Shown one piece after another: positions 50,873 through 60,285 of a DNA stretch of 64,000 nucleotides. The notes under the pieces are model-generated. The model did no database searches, was not told the DNA's origin, and saw only the letters and a list, made by a program, of their open reading frames with translations. The translations under genes were made by a program, and so were the position numbers. Source of the DNA: Ectopseudomonas composti (GTDB lineage: Bacteria; Pseudomonadota; Gammaproteobacteria; Pseudomonadales; Pseudomonadaceae). The DNA is taken from positions 124,001-188,000 of the forward strand of contig NZ_FOWP01000007.1 in the NCBI RefSeq assembly GCF_900115475.1, given 5' to 3'. The stretch's first letter is position 1. The number at the start of each line of letters is the position of its first letter.

Positions 50873-52246
50873 TTACAGCAGGTTCAGCTCGCGCCCGGTG
50901 CGATCCACCGCGCGCTTGATCTTCTCCACCAGCTCGTCCAGTTCGGCATGCGTGGCCACCAGCGCCGGCGCCATGATCATCCGGCCGAGGGTGGAGCGAA
51001 TGATCAAGCCCTCGTCGAAACCGACGGTGCGACAGTGCCAGGCGATGTCGTTTTCGTTGGCGAAGCGCTTGCGCGTGGTCTTGTCCTCGGCGAACTGCAG
51101 CGCGGCGACCAGGCCAGCGCCCTGGACATCGCCGATCAGCGGATGGCCCTCGAAGGTCTCGCGCAGCAGCTTCTGCAGGTAGGGGCCGGTGTCGGCCTTG
51201 ACCGTCTCGACAATCTTCTCGTCGCGCAGCGCGGTGAGGTTGGCGATGGCCACGGCGGCGGCCACCGGGTGACCGGCGTAGGTCAGGCCGTGGGCGAACA
51301 CGCCGCCTTCCTGCACCAGGGCGTCGGCGATGCGACCGCTGAGCACCAGGCCGCCCATGGGGATGTAGCCGCTGGTCAGGCCCTTGGCGATGGTCAGGGT
51401 GTCGGGCTGGAAGCCGAAGTGCTGGTGGGCGAACCACTCGCCGGTACGGCCGAAGCCGCCGATCACTTCGTCGGCGCAGAGCAGCACGTCATACTGGCGG
51501 CAGATGCGCTGCACCTCGGCCCAGTAGCTGGCCGGCGGGAAAATCATGCCGCCGGCGCCCTGGAAGGGTTCGGCGACGAAGGCCGCGACGTTCTCGGCGC
51601 CCAGTTCGAGGATCTTCGCTTCCAGCTCGCGCGCGGCCTTGAGGCCGAAGGCTTCTTCGGAAAGCTCGCCGCCCTCGGCGAAGTAATAGGGCTCACCGAT
51701 GTGGGCGAAGCCCGGCAGCATGCCGCCCATCTCGTGCATGAAACCCATGCCGCCGAGCGCGGTGCTGCCCAAGGTGGAGCCGTGGTAGCCGTTCCAGCGG
51801 CCGATCATGATGCTCTTGCTCGGCTTGCCCACCACCTGCCAGTAGCGACGCACGGTGCGGATCAGCACCTCGTTGGCCTCGGAACCGGAGTTGGTGTAGA
51901 TGGCGTGGCTGTAGTGCTGGGGCAACAGGCTGAAGAGCAGCTCGGACAGCTCCACCACGCGCGGATGCGTGGTGTGGAAGAACAGGTTGTAGTACGGCAG
52001 CTCTTCGAGCTGGCGCGTTGCGGCGGTATTCAGGTCGGCGCGGCCATAGCCCAGCGCGGTGCACCACAGGCCGGACATGCCATCGAGATAGCGCTTGCCG
52101 TCCGTGTCCCAGAGGTTCAGGCCCTGGCCCTTGGCGATCACCAGCGCGCCCTTCTCGTTGAGCGCCTTCTGGTCGAGGAAGGCATGGATATGGTGCGCCG
52201 CATCCAGTGCCTGGTATTCGGATGTGCTGTGCTTCGGGGCAGTCAT
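50873..52246 (-). CDS. Class III omega-aminotransferase (SpuC-like)
   Basis: The PLP enzyme has 457 residues. MSGLWCTALGYGRADL, YTNSGSEANEVLIRTVRRYW, IGRWNGYHGSTLGSTALGG, CADEVIGGFGRTGEWF and the PLP lysine in IAKGLTSGYIPMGG closely resemble SpuC-type putrescine-pyruvate aminotransferases. It removes a terminal amino group to give an aldehyde. The aldehyde dehydrogenase gene lies 125 nt upstream on the same strand. Polyamine versus other omega-amines cannot be settled from sequence. Confidence 0.9.
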   Translation of the reverse strand: MTAPKHSTSEYQALDAAHHIHAFLDQKALNEKGALVIAKGQGLNLWDTDGKRYLDGMSGLWCTALGYGRADLNTAATRQLEELPYYNLFFHTTHPRVVELSELLFSLLPQHYSHAIYTNSGSEANEVLIRTVRRYWQVVGKPSKSIMIGRWNGYHGSTLGSTALGGMGFMHEMGGMLPGFAHIGEPYYFAEGGELSEEAFGLKAARELEAKILELGAENVAAFVAEPFQGAGGMIFPPASYWAEVQRICRQYDVLLCADEVIGGFGRTGEWFAHQHFGFQPDTLTIAKGLTSGYIPMGGLVLSGRIADALVQEGGVFAHGLTYAGHPVAAAVAIANLTALRDEKIVETVKADTGPYLQKLLRETFEGHPLIGDVQGAGLVAALQFAEDKTTRKRFANENDIAWHCRTVGFDEGLIIRSTLGRMIMAPALVATHAELDELVEKIKRAVDRTGRELNLL

Positions 52247-52269
52247 CGCAAGGTCTCCGCCAGTGGCGT

Positions 52270-52377
52270 GTAGGGTGCGCCGTGCGCACCGTTAATAATT
52301 TGATCAACTCCGTCTGGTGCGCACGGTGAACCCTACGAACCGGGGGCACCATCCGGTGCGCGCAGCGCACCCTACGG
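52270..52377. repeat. Three type C palindromic repeats
   Basis: Copies at 52270-52290, 52317-52338 and 52355-52377 (core GTGCGCACGGCGCACCC, alternating orientation) fill the gap between aldehyde dehydrogenase and aminotransferase genes. The last one contains the TAG stop of the dehydrogenase (52372-52374). Confidence 0.8.
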
Positions 52378-53868
52378 ACGCAGTTGGAACCAGGTGGTTT
52401 TCAGTTGGGTGTACTTGTCGAACGAATGCAGCGACAGGTCGCGGCCAAAGCCGGACTGCTTGCCGCCACCGAACGGCGTGCTGACGTCCAGCGCATCGAC
52501 GGTATTGACCGACACGGTGCCGGCCTTGAGGCGGCGGGCGACACGGTGGGCGCGGTTGAGGTCGTCGCTCCACAGCGAGGCGGCCAGGCCATAGACGCTG
52601 TCGTTGGCCAGGGCCACAGCTTCGTCCTCGCTGTCGAACGGCAGCACCGCCAGCACCGGGCCGAAGACTTCCTCGCGGGCCAGGCGACTGCTTGGCGTCA
52701 CGCCGGTGAAAATGGTCGGCGCGATAAAGTTGTCCGAGCCACCCAGCGTCAGTCGCTCACCGCCACAGACCAGGCGTGCGCCATCGGACTGGGCGCCGTT
52801 GATGAAATCCATGATGCGCGCGGTCTGCCGCGCCTCGACGATGGCGCCGGCGCGGCTGGCCGGGTCGAGTGGATCACCAGGCAGCCAGTCGCGCGCCTTG
52901 GCCTGCAGGCGCTCGACGAACTCATCGTGGATCGAACGCTGCACCAGCAGGCGCGAGTTGGCCGAGCACACCTCGCCCTGGTTGAAGAAGATGCCGAAAG
53001 CGGCCTTCTCGGCGGCCAGGTCGAGATCCTGGCAATCGGCGAACACCAGGTTGGCGCTCTTGCCGCCGCACTCCAGCCACACCTGCTTGAGGTTGGACTG
53101 CGCCGAGTAGCCCATGAAGTATTTGCCCACCTCGGTGGAGCCGGTGAAGGCCAGGCAGTCGACGTCCATATGCAGACCAAGGGCCTTGCCGGCGCTCTCG
53201 CCAAGGCCCGGTACCACATTCAGCACACCCTCAGGCAGCCCAGCTTCCAGCGCCAGCTCGGCCAAGTGCAGGGCGGAGAACGGCGACTGCTCGGCGGGCT
53301 TGAGCACCACCGAGTTGCCAGCGGCCAGGGCCGGCGCCAGCTTCCAGGCGGCCATGTCCAGCGGGAAATTCCACGGCACCACGGCGGCGACTACGCCCAG
53401 CGCTTCACGAGTGATGGTAGCCAGCACGTTGCGCGCACTGGGCGCGACTTCGTCGTAAAGCTTGTCGAGGCTTTCGGCGTACCAGCGGAACACGCCAGCG
53501 GCGCCGGGCACGTCGATGTTCCAGGCATCCATCACCGGCTTGCCCATGTTCAGCGAATCGAGCAGCGCCAGCTCATCGCGATGGGCCAGGATCAGCTCGG
53601 CCAGGCGCAGCAGCACCTGCTTGCGCTCGCTTGGGGTGCGTTGCGACCAGACGCCGGCTTCGAAGGCCTGACGGGCGCTGCGCACGGCCAGCTCAACCTC
53701 GGCCTCACCACAGGCGGCGACCTGCGCCAGCACCTGGCCGGTGGCCGGGTTGATGGCCGCGAACTTAGCGCCGGACTGCGCCACCACATGGCGACCACCG
53801 ATGATGGCCTGTTCGATGAAGGCTTGCTGCCGGGCGCGTTGCTGCCAGTCGCTGAGTTCGTACACCAC
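52372..53868 (-). CDS. Aldehyde dehydrogenase (PuuC/KauB-like aminoaldehyde type)
   Basis: The NAD(P)-dependent enzyme has 498 residues. GVVAAVVPWNFPLDMAAWKL, FTGSTEVGKYF, the catalytic Glu in LECGGKS and catalytic Cys in FNQGEVCSANSR, and VFGPVLAV are present. PFGGGKQSGFGRDLSLHSFDKYTQLKT at the C-terminus is typical of gamma-aminobutyraldehyde-type dehydrogenases. The start is GTG 53868 with AAGGGGA upstream. It oxidises the aldehyde made by the aminotransferase or the GMC enzyme. It is divergent from a LysR gene. Confidence 0.92.
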   Translation of the reverse strand: MVYELSDWQQRARQQAFIEQAIIGGRHVVAQSGAKFAAINPATGQVLAQVAACGEAEVELAVRSARQAFEAGVWSQRTPSERKQVLLRLAELILAHRDELALLDSLNMGKPVMDAWNIDVPGAAGVFRWYAESLDKLYDEVAPSARNVLATITREALGVVAAVVPWNFPLDMAAWKLAPALAAGNSVVLKPAEQSPFSALHLAELALEAGLPEGVLNVVPGLGESAGKALGLHMDVDCLAFTGSTEVGKYFMGYSAQSNLKQVWLECGGKSANLVFADCQDLDLAAEKAAFGIFFNQGEVCSANSRLLVQRSIHDEFVERLQAKARDWLPGDPLDPASRAGAIVEARQTARIMDFINGAQSDGARLVCGGERLTLGGSDNFIAPTIFTGVTPSSRLAREEVFGPVLAVLPFDSEDEAVALANDSVYGLAASLWSDDLNRAHRVARRLKAGTVSVNTVDALDVSTPFGGGKQSGFGRDLSLHSFDKYTQLKTTWFQLRP

Positions 53869-54328
53869 AGTCCCCTTGTACCGTTTGGCGGTTGCGGAAC
53901 TGATGGTGGCGCAAGCCCGAAGATAGGAAAAATATTAAAAATGTCGCCGGGACATACGAAAAAGATGGTCACACCCGCACCAAGGCAGTGCAGCCCGCCA
54001 ACTCCTTGTGCAAATACCCAACAACGCGCCGCCAGGCCGCGCCACGTCTGACGCGAAGCACACCAGACAGCCCAGCGCCACGCACCATTTCAGCCCGCAC
54101 CACATCTTTTAGGGTGGGCCGGGCGGCGATCCATTTCAGCGCGTAGGGTGGGCTTCAGCCCACCACAAGATACAAACGCTCGCCATCAGCGCCGAGTACG
54201 ACTCTTGCAAGGCATACCCCGCCCAGGGCCATAAAAAATATGGCCACTGGCAAACAAGATGCTCGCCTACCGCCCCCTGATCTGCGGGTATGGTGAGTAC
54301 CAGAAGAAGATCGCTCGAGGTTCCTTGC
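53869..54328. other. Divergent regulatory region, aldehyde dehydrogenase / LysR
   Basis: These 460 nt lie between divergent genes and show no gene. A short AT-rich block (53925-53970, with AAAAATATTAAAAATG) is the likely promoter zone of the dehydrogenase. A palindromic GTAGGGTGGGCTTCAGCCCACC repeat variant (about 54144-54163) lies nearer the LysR gene. Confidence 0.45.
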
Positions 54329-55252
54329 GTGGCTGCCTACACCCTGCGTCAACTCAAGTATTTCGTCACCACCGTCGAGTGCGGCAGCGTCGCCGAGGCG
54401 TCGCGCAAGCTGTACATCGCCCAGCCGTCCATCTCCACGGCAATCAAGGGCCTGGAAGAGAGCTTCGGCGTGCAGCTGTTCATCCGCCACCACGCCCAGG
54501 GCGTGTCGCTCACCCCTAGTGGCGCGCGCTTCAACCGCAAGGCGCAGGAGCTGCTGCGCATGGCGCACGAGTTCGAACAGAACGCCCTGGCCGACAACGA
54601 CGTAGTGGCCGGGCAGATCGATATCGGCTGCTTCGAAACGGTCGCCCCGCTCTACCTGCCGCGCCTGATCGCCGGCTTTCGCCAACGCTACCCCGGCGTG
54701 GAAATCCGCCTGCACGACGGCGAACAACACGAGCTGGTGCAGGGCCTGACCGCCGGCCGCTTCGACCTGGCGATCTTCTACGAACACGACCTGGACGCCA
54801 CCATCGAGACCGAACCGCTGATGCCGCCACAGCGGCCCTACGCACTGCTGCCCGAAGGCCACCGCTTCGCCGCACAGGCGCAGGTGTCGCTGCGTGATCT
54901 GGTGCTCGACCCGATGATCCTGCTCGACGTGCTGCCGAGCCGGAACTACTTCGTGAGCATCTTCGAGGAGTTGGGCCTGTCGCCGAACATCGTGTTCAGC
55001 TCGCCCTCCATCGAGATGGTGCGCGGCATGGTCGGCCAGGGCTTCGGCTTCTCCGTGCTGGTCACCCGCCCGCACTGCAACACCACCTACGACGGCAAGC
55101 AGGTGGTGTGCGTGAACATCACCGAGGACGTCACCGGCTCCGGCCTGGTCGCCGCCTGGCTCAAGCGCGCACAACTGACCAAACCGGCGCAGCTGTTCGT
55201 CGATTACTGCAAGGCAGAACTGGGCGAGAAGCGAGTGGCGGAGCCCGCCTGA
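54329..55252 (+). CDS. LysR-family transcriptional regulator
   Basis: The protein has 307 residues from GTG 54329 (VAAYTLRQLKYF), which has GAGG nine nt before it; a start at 54290 would add 13 unlikely residues. The helix-turn-helix is in GSVAEASRKLYIAQPSISTAIKGLEESFG. The effector domain has DIGCFETVAPLYLPRLIAGFRQRYPG. Divergent from the aldehyde dehydrogenase, so it likely controls the amine-catabolic cluster. Confidence 0.9.
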   Translation: MAAYTLRQLKYFVTTVECGSVAEASRKLYIAQPSISTAIKGLEESFGVQLFIRHHAQGVSLTPSGARFNRKAQELLRMAHEFEQNALADNDVVAGQIDIGCFETVAPLYLPRLIAGFRQRYPGVEIRLHDGEQHELVQGLTAGRFDLAIFYEHDLDATIETEPLMPPQRPYALLPEGHRFAAQAQVSLRDLVLDPMILLDVLPSRNYFVSIFEELGLSPNIVFSSPSIEMVRGMVGQGFGFSVLVTRPHCNTTYDGKQVVCVNITEDVTGSGLVAAWLKRAQLTKPAQLFVDYCKAELGEKRVAEPA

Positions 55253-55262
55253 ATCCGGCGAC

Positions 55263-56870
55263 TCAGACCTGGAACTGCATGATGGCGTTGCGCATGCCCT
55301 GCGCTACCCGTTCCAGCTCCTCCGCCGAGTGCGCCAGCTCGTTCACCGCCTGGGCGTTGTGCTGAGCCATCTGCGCGATCTGCTCGACACGCTGCGCCAC
55401 TTCGCTGCTGGCATTGCTCTGCTCGCCGATGGTTTGGGAAATCTCCTCCACCACCTGGGCGGCGCGTTGCGCACCATCGCGTATTTCATTGATCGAATCA
55501 CCGGCCTGGTGCGCCAGGGCCACACCGTCGTTCACCCGCGTCACGCCGGCCTGCATGCTGTCCACTGCCAGGTTGGTGTTGCTGCGAATGCGCCCGATCA
55601 TGTCGGTGATTTCCTGAGTCGAGTGCGCGGTGCGGGCCGCCAGGTTGCGCACTTCATCGGCGACCACGGCGAAACCACGCCCGGCCTCCCCCGCGCGCGC
55701 AGCCTCGATCGCCGCATTGAGGGCGAGCAGGTTGGTCTGTTCGGCGATGCTCTTGATGACCTGAATGATCGAATGGATTTCCTCGGATGAACGCCCCAGC
55801 TCGGTGATCGTCGCGGAAGACGAGGTGACCGCCTCGGCGATACGGTTCATGCCGTCGACCACGCCGAGGATGACCTGGCCACCGCTGTCAGCCAGTTGCC
55901 CGGAATGGGCGGAAATGCCTTTGGCGTCATGGGCGTGCGTGGACACCTGGGCAATGTTCTGGATCATCTGCTCCATCGCTGCGGCCATGCTCGTGGCGCT
56001 GTCCGCCTGCTGGGTGGAGTCCTGCAGAATGCGCTGGGCCGTGCCGGTCAGCGAGCCGGCGGTGTGCTGCAACTGCTCGCTGTGCTGGTTGATGCTGCTG
56101 ATCATCCGGCCGAGGTTGCCCTGCATTTCGGCCAGCGCCTGCAGCAGGTGGCCGGCCTCGTCCTGCCGATCCACGTCGATGCGGCCACGCAGGTTACCGC
56201 TGGCAATGGCGCGGGCAGCGTCGACGGAGCGTTGCAGCGGCCCCAATACGCTGCGCATCAGACTCCAGGTAATCAGACCGAGCAGCAGGCTGACCAGCAC
56301 GATGCCGGTGATCAGGTAGATCGAGGCCTGGCTTACGGCAGTCTGACCACTCTGGTGAGCAGCACTCACCTGCTCTTCGATCAGGCTGCTGAGCGCCTCG
56401 TTCTTGGCTTCGAGGTCGCTGAAGCGCTGCATGAACGCGGGCATTCCCGCCTTGGCGGCCTGCGCGTCGCGCAGGGCCACTTCAGTGATCCGTTCGGCTT
56501 CACTGATGTAGGCATTGAGTGCCGGTTGCGACTGGGCGATGGCCTGCTGGATATCAGCCGGTAGTGGCAACTGGGCGTTGGCCGCCAGGGCTCGCTTGAA
56601 CCAGTCGGCATGCTCGCGCAGGTCCTGACGCACTTGCTCGGCAGCAGCCTGGTCGCCGGCCTCGACGCTGAAGGCGGCCAGCACGTCGGCACGCAGCGCG
56701 TCGTGCATCATGTCCCCTTCCAGGTGGTTGCGCAGCGCCGTGACGCTCAGCTCGTTCTGCGCCAGCGCGCCATTGAGCTGGGTCTGGCCCCAGAAACCCA
56801 CTGCACCCAGCCCTGCCGCGACAGCCACACTTAGCACGCCGCTGGCGATCATCTTCTGACGAATGTTCAT
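55263..56870 (-). CDS. Methyl-accepting chemotaxis protein
   Basis: The receptor has 535 residues: TM1 (about 10-30), a helical periplasmic sensor (about 31-180), TM2 (about 183-205), HAMP, and a cytoplasmic signalling domain with the hairpin tip [35 protein letters not shown]. There is no C-terminal NWETF-like CheR tether. It may guide the cell to a substrate of the neighbouring catabolic genes, but ligand and genetic link are unproven. It is convergent with the LysR gene. Confidence 0.93.
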   Translation of the reverse strand: MNIRQKMIASGVLSVAVAAGLGAVGFWGQTQLNGALAQNELSVTALRNHLEGDMMHDALRADVLAAFSVEAGDQAAAEQVRQDLREHADWFKRALAANAQLPLPADIQQAIAQSQPALNAYISEAERITEVALRDAQAAKAGMPAFMQRFSDLEAKNEALSSLIEEQVSAAHQSGQTAVSQASIYLITGIVLVSLLLGLITWSLMRSVLGPLQRSVDAARAIASGNLRGRIDVDRQDEAGHLLQALAEMQGNLGRMISSINQHSEQLQHTAGSLTGTAQRILQDSTQQADSATSMAAAMEQMIQNIAQVSTHAHDAKGISAHSGQLADSGGQVILGVVDGMNRIAEAVTSSSATITELGRSSEEIHSIIQVIKSIAEQTNLLALNAAIEAARAGEAGRGFAVVADEVRNLAARTAHSTQEITDMIGRIRSNTNLAVDSMQAGVTRVNDGVALAHQAGDSINEIRDGAQRAAQVVEEISQTIGEQSNASSEVAQRVEQIAQMAQHNAQAVNELAHSAEELERVAQGMRNAIMQFQV

Positions 56871-56966
56871 GCGTTGCTGTCTGGCTGTGAGGAAGGGAAT
56901 CGTAAGTCTAGTTCAGCTGCCGATCTTGCAAGGGCGACAAGATCCCGTCCGAGACGACCCTGCTCG

Positions 56967-57272
56967 CTACTCGAATACGGGACGGAAGAAGCTTCGCTCG
57001 TAGCTGAGGATGCAGCGTGTCTCTTCGGCGTATTTGAACGCCGCCTGGCACTCGGCGTCGGCGAAGGAATCCTGACGATAGCGTTCGTATTCGGCCAGGC
57101 TGGGGAAGCTGAACAGTGCCAGGGCTACGTCACTTGCGCCCTCGGACGGCAGAAAGTAACCGTGGTGCGTGCCACCGAAGCGCGCTACCAAGGGAATCCA
57201 CAGCTTGGCGTAGTGCTCGAATTCCTTGAGTTTGTAGGGGTCGACGATATAGCGCAGGTAGCAGGTGATCAT
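56967..57272 (-). CDS. NIPSNAP-family protein
   Basis: The protein has 101 residues from ATG 57272 (MITCYLRYIVDPYKLKEF). It has the NIPSNAP dimeric alpha-beta barrel pattern (IVDPYKLKEFEHYAKLWIP, ALALFSFPSLAEYERYR). The biochemical role in bacteria is unclear. A longer upstream frame lacks support. A decayed paralogue lies at 41255-41355. Confidence 0.85.
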   Translation of the reverse strand: MITCYLRYIVDPYKLKEFEHYAKLWIPLVARFGGTHHGYFLPSEGASDVALALFSFPSLAEYERYRQDSFADAECQAAFKYAEETRCILSYERSFFRPVFE

Positions 57273-57370
57273 GGGCGTCCTTCGTTGCGGGTGGATTCGA
57301 TGAAGCTGGGATATAAACACGGCGAAAAATCCACGCGCCATTTTTTTCCAGCATCACGCCAGCAACCAGT

Positions 57371-57467
57371 GGTGCGCACGGCGCACCCTGCCCGGTCACC
57401 AGCTTCACGTAGCCCGGATGAAATCCGGGGGACAGGCGATACGCATTCCCGGATTGCATCCGGGCTA
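57371..57467. repeat. Type C and paired type B palindromic repeats
   Basis: GGTGCGCACGGCGCACCC at 57371-57390 is followed by two inverted type B copies (57409-57430, 57448-57467). They fill the gap between the NIPSNAP and aminopeptidase genes, ending 5 nt before the latter's stop codon. Confidence 0.8.
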
Positions 57468-57471
57468 CGCA

Positions 57472-58554
57472 TCACGCACCGACCACCAGTTCGCGCAGGC
57501 GCTGGCCATCGATGGCGCGGCAGATGCCTTCGGGCTTCTGCATCGGCGAATCCTCGGCAGCCAGCATCGCGTTGAGCACCGCTTCGTCGGTGGCCTGCAC
57601 AGCGGCCAGGTAGAGCGCGTCGAAACACTCGTCGTTGAGGTAGTCGAGGTTCAGCCGCGTTGGCGACACCTGCGGCAAGGGTCGTGGGTTGGCCACGCTG
57701 AAGGCGAGGAAGATGTCGCCGGAGTTGTTGCCACCCGGCGTGCCGGCCAGAGCGATGCCAAGGCCGGCGCGCTGTGCCAGGCGCTTCAGTTGGTGCGGCA
57801 GCAGCGGCGCGTCGGTGGCGAGGATGACGATGATCGAGCCGCGCTCGCGCCCCAGGCCTGCAGGCAGCTCGTCTTCCAGGCGCTCGCCGACCGGCACACC
57901 GCACACCTTCAGCCAGGCGCGCTGGCCATGGTTGGCCTGCACCAGGGCGCCGAGGGTGTAGGTCTGCCCGTCGATCTCGACAAGGCGCGAAGCACTGCCG
58001 GTGCCGCCCTTGTAGCCGTAGCAGATCATGCCGTTGCCGCCGCCGACGTTGCCTTCGGCGATAGCTCCGCCTTTTGCCGCATCCAACGCGGCCAGGGCAT
58101 CGGCCTCGCTGACGTGCTGGCCGTTGATGTCGTTGATCACCCCGTCGTAGGTTTCGGCCACCACCGGCATGGCCCACAGGTGCTCGCGTTGCCAGGCATC
58201 GGCGTACTGCTGGATCGTCCAGCGCGCGGCGGCGTGGTGGACGATACCGACGCTGTGCGAGTTGGTGATGCACAGTGGGCCGACGAAGTAGCCGCCGTGT
58301 TCGATCCAGTGGGTGCCGGTCATCTCGCCATTGCCGTTGAGGGCATGGAAGCCCGCCCACACCGGCTGCGGCTCGCTATCGCGGCCACGCGGCAGGATGG
58401 CGGTGACGCCGGTCTGGATGCGCCGGCCGTTGTCGGCCACGCCATCGAGGGTGCGGTAGCCGACCAGCACGCCGGGCACGTCGGTGATGGCGTTGTACGG
58501 GCCGGGGATGCCGGGCAGCGGCAGGCCGAGTTCGCGGGCGCGAGGTTTAGCCAT
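57472..58554 (-). CDS. DmpA/BapA-family self-processing aminopeptidase (P1 family)
   Basis: The protein has 360 residues. ITDVPGVLVGYRTL at the N-terminus, GPLCITNSHSVGIV, GGNVGGGNGMICYGYKGGTG-like region, and RERGSIIVILATDAPLLPHQL are hallmarks of the DmpA/BapA Ntn-hydrolases. Self-cleavage is expected between G239 and S240 to give alpha and beta chains, S240 being the nucleophile. The family cleaves N-terminal D-amino acids or beta-amino acids from amides and peptides. The start overlaps the permease gene by 8 nt, so it is the last gene of a polyamine-type ABC operon. The imported substrate is therefore probably an amide or peptide. Confidence 0.92.
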   Translation of the reverse strand: MAKPRARELGLPLPGIPGPYNAITDVPGVLVGYRTLDGVADNGRRIQTGVTAILPRGRDSEPQPVWAGFHALNGNGEMTGTHWIEHGGYFVGPLCITNSHSVGIVHHAAARWTIQQYADAWQREHLWAMPVVAETYDGVINDINGQHVSEADALAALDAAKGGAIAEGNVGGGNGMICYGYKGGTGSASRLVEIDGQTYTLGALVQANHGQRAWLKVCGVPVGERLEDELPAGLGRERGSIIVILATDAPLLPHQLKRLAQRAGLGIALAGTPGGNNSGDIFLAFSVANPRPLPQVSPTRLNLDYLNDECFDALYLAAVQATDEAVLNAMLAAEDSPMQKPEGICRAIDGQRLRELVVGA

Positions 58555-59407
58555 GGGAGTCGTCCTGGGAAGTGGCGGGCTTGCGATTGCGCAGGTACAG
58601 GCCGAGGGCGGCGATCAGCAGCGAGGCGATCAGCAGCAAGGTGGCGATGGCGTTGATCTCGGGCTTGATGCCGCGGCGGATCATGCCGTAGATGAAGACC
58701 GGCAGCGTGGTGGAGTCGACACCGGCGATGAAGTAGGTGATCACCAGATCGTCCATCGAGATGATGAACGCCAGCAGCGCACCGCCGACTACGCCGGGCA
58801 GGATCTGCGGCAGGGTCACCCGGCGGAAGGTGGTCCAGGGCGAGGCGCCAAGATCGGCCGAGGCTTCCTCCAGGCGCGTGTCCATGCCGGCCAGACGCGC
58901 GCTGACGATCAGGAACACGTAGCTGATCAGGAAGGTGCAGTGGCCGATGATGATCGAGCCCTTGCCCAGCGGCATGCCGACGCCGACAAAGAAGATCAGC
59001 AGGGCGATGCCGAGCACGATGTCGGGCATCAGCATCGGCATGAACATCAGCACCCGGTAGAACGTCTGCAAGCGGAAGCGATAGCGCGCCAGGGCCAGCG
59101 CGGTGAGCGTGCCGATCACCGTGGAGATCGCCGTGGTGGTCAGCGCCACCACCAGGCTGGTGCGCAGCGCGGCCAGCAACTGGTCGGTGGATTCGACGTA
59201 CAGCGCGTTCTCGCTAAGGCTGGTGGACAGGCCGAACAGCGAGCGATACCAGTCGAGGCTGAAGCCATCCCAGATCATCATGTTGATCGGGTTGCTGTTG
59301 AACGAGTAGGCGACGATCAGGCCGATCGGCAGGTACAGGAAGATGAAGAAGGCCAGGCTGTAGCCGCCCAGCAGACGGCGCCCGAGGTTGGCGAGCAAGG
59401 CGTTCAT
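58547..59407 (-). CDS. Polyamine/opine-type ABC transporter permease (PotI-like)
   Basis: The permease has 286 residues and about six helices; the coupling loop is in EEASADLGASPWTTFRRVTLPQILPG. MALL-type N-terminus and ISMDDLVITYFIAGVDSTTLPVFIYGMIRRGIKPE match PotI/PotC. ATG 59407 (MNALLANLG) overlaps the upstream permease stop by 4 nt. Confidence 0.9.
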   Translation of the reverse strand: MNALLANLGRRLLGGYSLAFFIFLYLPIGLIVAYSFNSNPINMMIWDGFSLDWYRSLFGLSTSLSENALYVESTDQLLAALRTSLVVALTTTAISTVIGTLTALALARYRFRLQTFYRVLMFMPMLMPDIVLGIALLIFFVGVGMPLGKGSIIIGHCTFLISYVFLIVSARLAGMDTRLEEASADLGASPWTTFRRVTLPQILPGVVGGALLAFIISMDDLVITYFIAGVDSTTLPVFIYGMIRRGIKPEINAIATLLLIASLLIAALGLYLRNRKPATSQDDSHG

Positions 59408-60285
59408 CGGCTGGCCTCCTGTGCGCTGTTGCGCCCTTGCGCCAGTACGTAGAGCACCAGGCACACCAGCACCGCGGCCATCAGCAGCATCGCCAGGGCG
59501 GCGCCGAACGGCCAGTTGCGCGCGGCGAGGAACTGCTGCTCGACCAGGCTGCCGATCATCAGCACGCGCGCGCCGCCGAGCAGCGACGGCACGATGAAGT
59601 TACCCAGGCTGGGGATGAAGACGATGATCGAGCCTGCAGCGATGCCCGGCAGGGTCAATGGGAAGATCACCTTCCAGAAACTCTGCCAGCGGCTCGCGCC
59701 GAGGTCGGCCGAGGCTTCCAGCAGGCGCTTGTCGAGCTTCTCGACGCTGGCGTAGACGGGCATGAACATGAACGGGATGAAGATGTAGGTCATGCCGATC
59801 AGCACCGCGGTCTCGGTGTAGATCAGCTCCACCGGGTTGTAGAAGCCCAGCGCCGCCAGCGTGGTGTTGATCACGCCGCTGGGGCGCAGGATCAACAGCC
59901 AGGCGTAGAGGCGCACGATCAGGCTGGTGAAGAACGGCAGGGTGATCAGGAACAGGCAGAAGTTGCGCATCCGCTCCGGCTGCCGGGCTACCCAGAAGGC
60001 TGCCGGGTAGCACAGCGCCAGGGTCGCCAGCACGGTCAGCCCGGCCAGCTTGAACGAGCGCAAGATGATTTCCAGGTAGACCGGGTCGAACTCCTCGTTG
60101 ACGCCATCGGCCCAACCCAGCACGCGGCCGAAGTTGTCCGGATAGAAGTTCCACTCGACGCCGCCGTAAAGCCCAGGCTCGAGCAGGCTGTACAGCGCCA
60201 TGATGCTCAGCGGGGCGAGGAAGAATACGCCGATGATCAGCGTCACCGGGGTCAGCAGACCGACCAGGCGCAGGCGCTCGCGCAT
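59404..60285 (-). CDS. Polyamine/opine-type ABC transporter permease (PotH-like)
   Basis: The permease has 293 residues and about six helices; coupling loop in LLEASADLGASRWQSFWKVIFPLTLPG. IPSLGNFIVPSLLGGARVLMIGSLVEQQF is typical of PotB/PotH. ATG 60285 overlaps the ATPase stop (60285-60287) by 1 nt, and the 3' end overlaps the next permease. Confidence 0.9.
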   Translation of the reverse strand: MRERLRLVGLLTPVTLIIGVFFLAPLSIMALYSLLEPGLYGGVEWNFYPDNFGRVLGWADGVNEEFDPVYLEIILRSFKLAGLTVLATLALCYPAAFWVARQPERMRNFCLFLITLPFFTSLIVRLYAWLLILRPSGVINTTLAALGFYNPVELIYTETAVLIGMTYIFIPFMFMPVYASVEKLDKRLLEASADLGASRWQSFWKVIFPLTLPGIAAGSIIVFIPSLGNFIVPSLLGGARVLMIGSLVEQQFLAARNWPFGAALAMLLMAAVLVCLVLYVLAQGRNSAQEASR

